Assembly: GCF_900636745.1 (NCBI RefSeq)
Contig: NZ_LR134310.1
Location: forward strand, 1,604,501-1,668,500
Direction: 5' to 3'
Origin: Actinobacillus equuli
GTDB lineage: Bacteria > Pseudomonadota > Gammaproteobacteria > Enterobacterales > Pasteurellaceae
Length of the DNA stretch: 64,000 nucleotides
Shown: positions 60,782 to 64,000 of the stretch, piece after piece
How the letters are laid out: each line of letters starts with the position of its first letter
How positions within the stretch are numbered: the first letter of the stretch is position 1
Program-made: the position numbers and the translations under genes
Notes under the pieces: model-generated
What the model saw: only the letters and a program-made list of their open reading frames with translations
Told to the model about the DNA's origin: nothing
Database searches by the model: none

Positions 60782-61674
60782 TGAAAATTTTAATTACCGG
60801 CGGAACGGGTTTTATCGGGCAGCGTTTGGTCGAGGCGTTATTAGCGCAAGGACATTCATTAACACTGGTTACCCGCCAATCGAATCCAAAAGTTACTTTT
60901 AAGCAAGCGGTCGAATTTTGCTTAAATCTTGCAAGTTTAGAGAGTTTAGACGGATTTGATGCAGTAATTAATCTTGCCGGAGAGCCAATTTTTAATCGAG
61001 CTTGGACTCCCGCACAAAAACAACTACTTTCTGAGAGTCGCTTACAAATCACTTCTTTATTAGTCAAGTTAATTCAAGCAAGTCGAATGCCGCCTCATAC
61101 ATTTATTTCGGGCTCAGCAACTGGTTATTATGGTAATGTTTACTCTGATTCTTTAATTGATGAATCCGCTGCCAGTGGTACGAATTTTAGCGCAGAGCTT
61201 TGCCAACAATGGGAAGCGATCGCCTTAAAAGCTGAGAGCCCAAAAACACGAGTATGCTTAATTAGAACTGGCATGGTGCTTGCTCCGCAAGGTGGCGCAT
61301 TATTAAAAATGTTACCGTTATATCGGTTAAATTTAGCCGGTAAGCTTGGCTTTGGGCAGCAACATTGGGCGTGGATTGCTTTAGAAGATCACATACAAGC
61401 GGTCTTATTTTTATTGAAAAATGCAAATTGCCGAGGCGCATTTAACTTAGTTGCTCCCCATCCGGTTACGAATGCAGAATTTAACTCTCGTTTAGCTGCT
61501 TATTTGAAACGCTGTGCGTGGTTTGCCGTGCCGGCTTTTATACTTAAATTAGTTTTAGGCGAGCGTTCGCAATTATTATTGGATAATCAACCGCTTACTC
61601 CTGCAAAATTATTAGCAAACGGCTTTCGCTTTCGACAGCCCGATTTAGATTTTAAACAGATCTTTGAGCAATAA
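60781..61674 (+). CDS. TIGR01777-type NAD-dependent epimerase/dehydratase (YfcH-like)
   Basis: 297 residues. Extended short-chain dehydrogenase fold with [20 protein letters not shown] at the N-terminus. Family markers are AVINLAGEPI, RIW-type RAWTPAQKQLLSESRLQIT, SGSATGYYGN and a C-terminal domain with VPAFILKLVLGERSQLLLDNQ. The reaction is not established for this family. Translationally coupled to argR (TAATG overlap), which is a notable pairing. One uptake signal at 61395-61403. Confidence 0.88.
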   Translation: MKILITGGTGFIGQRLVEALLAQGHSLTLVTRQSNPKVTFKQAVEFCLNLASLESLDGFDAVINLAGEPIFNRAWTPAQKQLLSESRLQITSLLVKLIQASRMPPHTFISGSATGYYGNVYSDSLIDESAASGTNFSAELCQQWEAIALKAESPKTRVCLIRTGMVLAPQGGALLKMLPLYRLNLAGKLGFGQQHWAWIALEDHIQAVLFLLKNANCRGAFNLVAPHPVTNAEFNSRLAAYLKRCAWFAVPAFILKLVLGERSQLLLDNQPLTPAKLLANGFRFRQPDLDFKQIFEQ

Positions 61675-61703
61675 AAAATCCCACCGACTGGTGGGATTTT
61701 TTT
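61674..61703. terminator. bidirectional terminator between the epimerase-like gene and degP/degQ
   Basis: AAAAATCCCACC, loop GACT, GGTGGGATTTTTTT. Symmetric tails serve both convergent genes. Confidence 0.92.
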
Positions 61704-61712
61704 ATCGCTTTA

Positions 61713-63128
61713 TTATTGAAGGATTAAGTAGAAGTTTGAGTTACCGCGTAAAATATTTAATGCGATAACAGAAGGCTTCGAATCTAACACTTCACGTAAT
61801 TGCTTGATATTGTCTACTTTGACACGGTTTACACCAACGATAATATCGCCTTCCGCTAGGCCTCGGTTTTCAGCAATCGAACCTTTAGTTACTTTTGCAA
61901 TTTCGATACCTTTCACACCGTCTTTATCAAGGTTAGCAAATTCTGCACCTTTTAAAGCCGGAATAATATCTTTGGTTGTTGCTTTGGCTGAATTTTTGCT
62001 ATTTTTTGCTGTATTATCAGCACCGTCCGATTGAAGCGTTACTTTAGCTTTTTCTTCTTTACCGTCACGTAAGTACGTTAGCTCAATTTCTGTACCCGGA
62101 CCTGAAGTTGCCACTTTGGCACGTAATTCACTAAAGCTATTGATTTTCTTGCCGTTTAATTCGGTAATCACATCACCTGCTTTTAAGCCGGCTTTAGCAG
62201 CGGCAGAATCAGCTAAAACTTCACTGATGAATGCACCTTTTTGAGCCTCAATTTTGAATTCTTTTGCCAAATCAGCATTTAATTCTCCACCTTTAATACC
62301 TAACATACCGCGTTTTACTTCACCAAACTCGATAATTTGTTGCACGAGACTGTTTGCCATATTACTTGGGATCGCAAACGCAATACCAGCATTGCCGCCA
62401 CTTGGTGAAATAATTGCGGTATTAATACCGATTAACTCACCGTTTAAGTTAATTAATGGACCGCCAGAGTTACCTTGGTTTACCGCAGCATCCGTTTGGA
62501 TATAACTTTCGTAACCTTCATCAGAATTACCGGTTGAACGACCTAATGCCGAAATAATACCTGATGTCACAGTTTGCCCTAAGCCAAATGGGTTTCCAAT
62601 AGCTACACTGAAATCTCCAACACGTAACTTATCTGAATCGGCAAATTTCAATTCGACTAAATTTTTAGGATTTTCAATTTGTACTAAAGCCACATCCGAT
62701 AGTGGATCTGCGCCTAATAATTTAGCTTTAAATTCACGACCGTCTTCTAATTTAATCGTAATTTTGTCCGCATTTTTAATCACGTGGTTATTCGTAATTA
62801 CATAACCTTTTTCGGCATTGATGATCGCGCCTGAACCTTGCCCTCGGAAATTACGCGGTGCACTACGTTCACCAAACATATCCGGGCCAAAGAAAAATTC
62901 AAATTCTTCGGGAATATCACGGCGATAGCGGGTTCTTTCTTCTGTTTTACCTTCTACAGCAATACTTACCACAGCCGGACGAACCTTTTCAATCATAGAC
63001 GCTAAACTTGGCAATGCTTGACCTTCAACTACGGTTGGCAATGTGGCTTGTGTCGTTACTGGAACTGAGAGTAAACCGAGACCTAATACCAATGAAGCTA
63101 AGATCGATTTTTTCATTACTTTATCCAT
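61713..63128 (-). CDS. periplasmic serine protease/chaperone of the DegP/DegQ (HtrA) family
   Basis: 471 residues. Signal peptide about 1-29 (ending TTQA). The trypsin-like domain has catalytic His in VITNNHVI, Asp in DPLSDVALV and Ser in NQGNSGGPLI. Two PDZ domains follow (start near KRGMLGIKGGELN and near GVKGIEIAKV). It degrades or refolds misfolded envelope proteins. The short Q-linker region is closer to DegQ, while the sigma-E-like promoter is typical of DegP; the two cannot be separated by eye. ATG 63128 follows AAGGA; ATG 63116 is an alternative. Confidence 0.93.
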   Translation of the reverse strand: MDKVMKKSILASLVLGLGLLSVPVTTQATLPTVVEGQALPSLASMIEKVRPAVVSIAVEGKTEERTRYRRDIPEEFEFFFGPDMFGERSAPRNFRGQGSGAIINAEKGYVITNNHVIKNADKITIKLEDGREFKAKLLGADPLSDVALVQIENPKNLVELKFADSDKLRVGDFSVAIGNPFGLGQTVTSGIISALGRSTGNSDEGYESYIQTDAAVNQGNSGGPLINLNGELIGINTAIISPSGGNAGIAFAIPSNMANSLVQQIIEFGEVKRGMLGIKGGELNADLAKEFKIEAQKGAFISEVLADSAAAKAGLKAGDVITELNGKKINSFSELRAKVATSGPGTEIELTYLRDGKEEKAKVTLQSDGADNTAKNSKNSAKATTKDIIPALKGAEFANLDKDGVKGIEIAKVTKGSIAENRGLAEGDIIVGVNRVKVDNIKQLREVLDSKPSVIALNILRGNSNFYLILQ

Positions 63129-63190
63129 TTATATTTATCCTTTTTGTAGTGTCAAAAAATTCAACGAGCTCCACGGTTGCTCGTGTCCAT

Positions 63191-63218
63191 TCAGACCACC
63201 TAATTTGGTGGCGGTTCC
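63191..63218 (-). promoter_or_regulatory. sigma-E-like promoter of degP/degQ
   Basis: On the minus strand GGAACCG (63218-63212), 15 bases, GTCTGA (63196-63191). The match to the E. coli sigma-E pattern GGAACTT-N15-GTCTAA is strong. The spacer is itself an inverted repeat (CACC / GGTG). The start of transcription would be about 55-60 bases before the start codon. Confidence 0.65.
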
Positions 63219-63395
63219 TTTAAAAAGCAAGTGTATTGCTAAAAAATAATCAATTTTATATGAAAAAGTTTATAAAAAACGGTTATTAAATTGTACATTT
63301 TCTGTCAAAAGTTAAAAATCCTTTGACTTTATGTGGCGGTTAATAGAGTATTGCCAACCATTTTATGTTTTATAGAAATTACTAAAGAAATTCCA

Positions 63396-64000
63396 ATGCG
63401 AGATAATGAATACTTAGTTGAAGTGAAAAACCTCACCTTTAGTCGGGGTGAAAGGGTTATTTATGACAACTTAAATCTGCAAGTGCAGAAAGGTAAAATT
63501 ACCGCGATTATGGGACCGTCAGGAATTGGTAAAACGACTTTACTACGCTTAATCGGCGGACAAATTATTCCTGAAAAAGGTCAAATATTATTTGATGGCG
63601 AAGATGTGTGTAAAGCGTCTAATAAAAGACTTTATGAGATTCGTCAGCGTATGGGTATGTTATTCCAATCAGGTGCATTATTTACTGATTTATCTACCTT
63701 TGATAATGTTGCCTTCCCTATTCGTGAACATACAAGATTACCGGAAGCATTAATTAGAAAATTGGTGCTAATGAAGCTAGAATCGGTAGGATTACGTGGT
63801 GCCGCGCAATTAATGCCGGCGGAACTTTCAGGCGGAATGGCGCGCCGAGCGGCGTTAGCTCGAGCAATAGCGTTAGATCCCGAGTTAATTATGTATGATG
63901 AACCGTTCACCGGACAGGATCCGATTAGTATGGGTGTAATTGTCGAGTTAATCAGAAAACTCAATCAAGCACTAAATTTAACGTCAATTGTAGTTTCACA
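63396..64000 (+). CDS. mlaF: phospholipid ABC transporter ATPase MlaF, N-terminal part (runs off the window)
   Basis: First 201 codons of an ABC ATPase. N-terminus MRDNEYLVEVKNLTFSRGER. Walker A is GPSGIGKTTLLRLIGG (about 41-56), the Q-loop MLFQSGALFTDLSTFDNVAFP is characteristic of MlaF/YrbF, the signature is LSGGMARRAALARA and Walker B is LIMYDEPFTGQDP. MlaF powers MlaFEDB, which moves phospholipids between the inner and outer membranes. It is divergent from degP/degQ. The frame is open to base 64000. Confidence 0.94.
   Translation, partial: MRDNEYLVEVKNLTFSRGERVIYDNLNLQVQKGKITAIMGPSGIGKTTLLRLIGGQIIPEKGQILFDGEDVCKASNKRLYEIRQRMGMLFQSGALFTDLSTFDNVAFPIREHTRLPEALIRKLVLMKLESVGLRGAAQLMPAELSGGMARRAALARAIALDPELIMYDEPFTGQDPISMGVIVELIRKLNQALNLTSIVVS

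Overview
The window looks like a chromosomal segment of a Pasteurellaceae bacterium of the Actinobacillus type (A. pleuropneumoniae / A. suis relatives). The strongest evidence is the DNA-uptake signal ACAAGCGGT or its complement. I counted 21 exact copies, many more one-base variants, and many copies arranged as inverted pairs between genes. The gene order also fits: a lolC-lolD-lolE, hydroxyacid dehydrogenase, kdsA, sirB1-like, prmC, prfA block, and sodC next to asd. All housekeeping genes are intact, base composition is AT-rich, and coding density is high. No tRNA, rRNA, CRISPR array, prophage or complete insertion sequence was seen.

Layout. 1-355 is the 5' end of uvrD, followed by a very large trimeric autotransporter adhesin (844-7689). 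7851-16616 is a leftward block: the LolCDE lipoprotein-release transporter, a 2-hydroxyacid dehydrogenase, kdsA, a SirB1-like protein, prmC, a small lipoprotein and prfA. From 16789 the replication genes dnaA-dnaN-recF run rightward. Then come sodC and asd, a porin, lpxB and sohB, a lipase-fold protein with calcium-binding repeats, hslO-hslR, nudE-cysQ, and the oxidative pentose-phosphate genes zwf, pgl and gnd. Between pgl and gnd sit an MFS transporter, an amino-acid racemase (ygeA) and an AT-rich acyltransferase. A 190-base train of hairpins lies just before gnd. A small lipoprotein, cysZ, zipA and ligA follow.

43047-52747 is an eight-gene leftward exopolysaccharide/capsule locus of the Wzx/Wzy type: pyruvyltransferase, flippase, glycosyltransferase, EpsG-like polymerase, glycosyltransferase, initiating sugar-phosphate transferase, Wza-like exporter and Wzc-like co-polymerase. 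galE diverges from it. ampG, a probably Fur-regulated TonB receptor, adk, a tiny lipoprotein, mdh, argR, a TIGR01777-type epimerase, degP/degQ and the start of mlaF complete the window.

Functional themes. Much of the window serves the envelope: LolCDE, lpxB, kdsA, ampG, porin, adhesin, exopolysaccharide, DegP/Q under a sigma-E-like promoter, and MlaF. The most unusual points are: (1) a Wzc-like protein whose P-loop lysine is replaced by asparagine and which lacks the C-terminal tyrosine cluster, with no phosphatase gene beside it; (2) the exopolysaccharide locus itself, which has no uptake signal in its six biosynthesis genes; (3) the hairpin train before gnd, which could be the 3' remnant of an IS200/IS605-type element; (4) an intrinsic-terminator structure too close to adk to leave room for a downstream promoter; (5) two short-repeat families placed inside operons.
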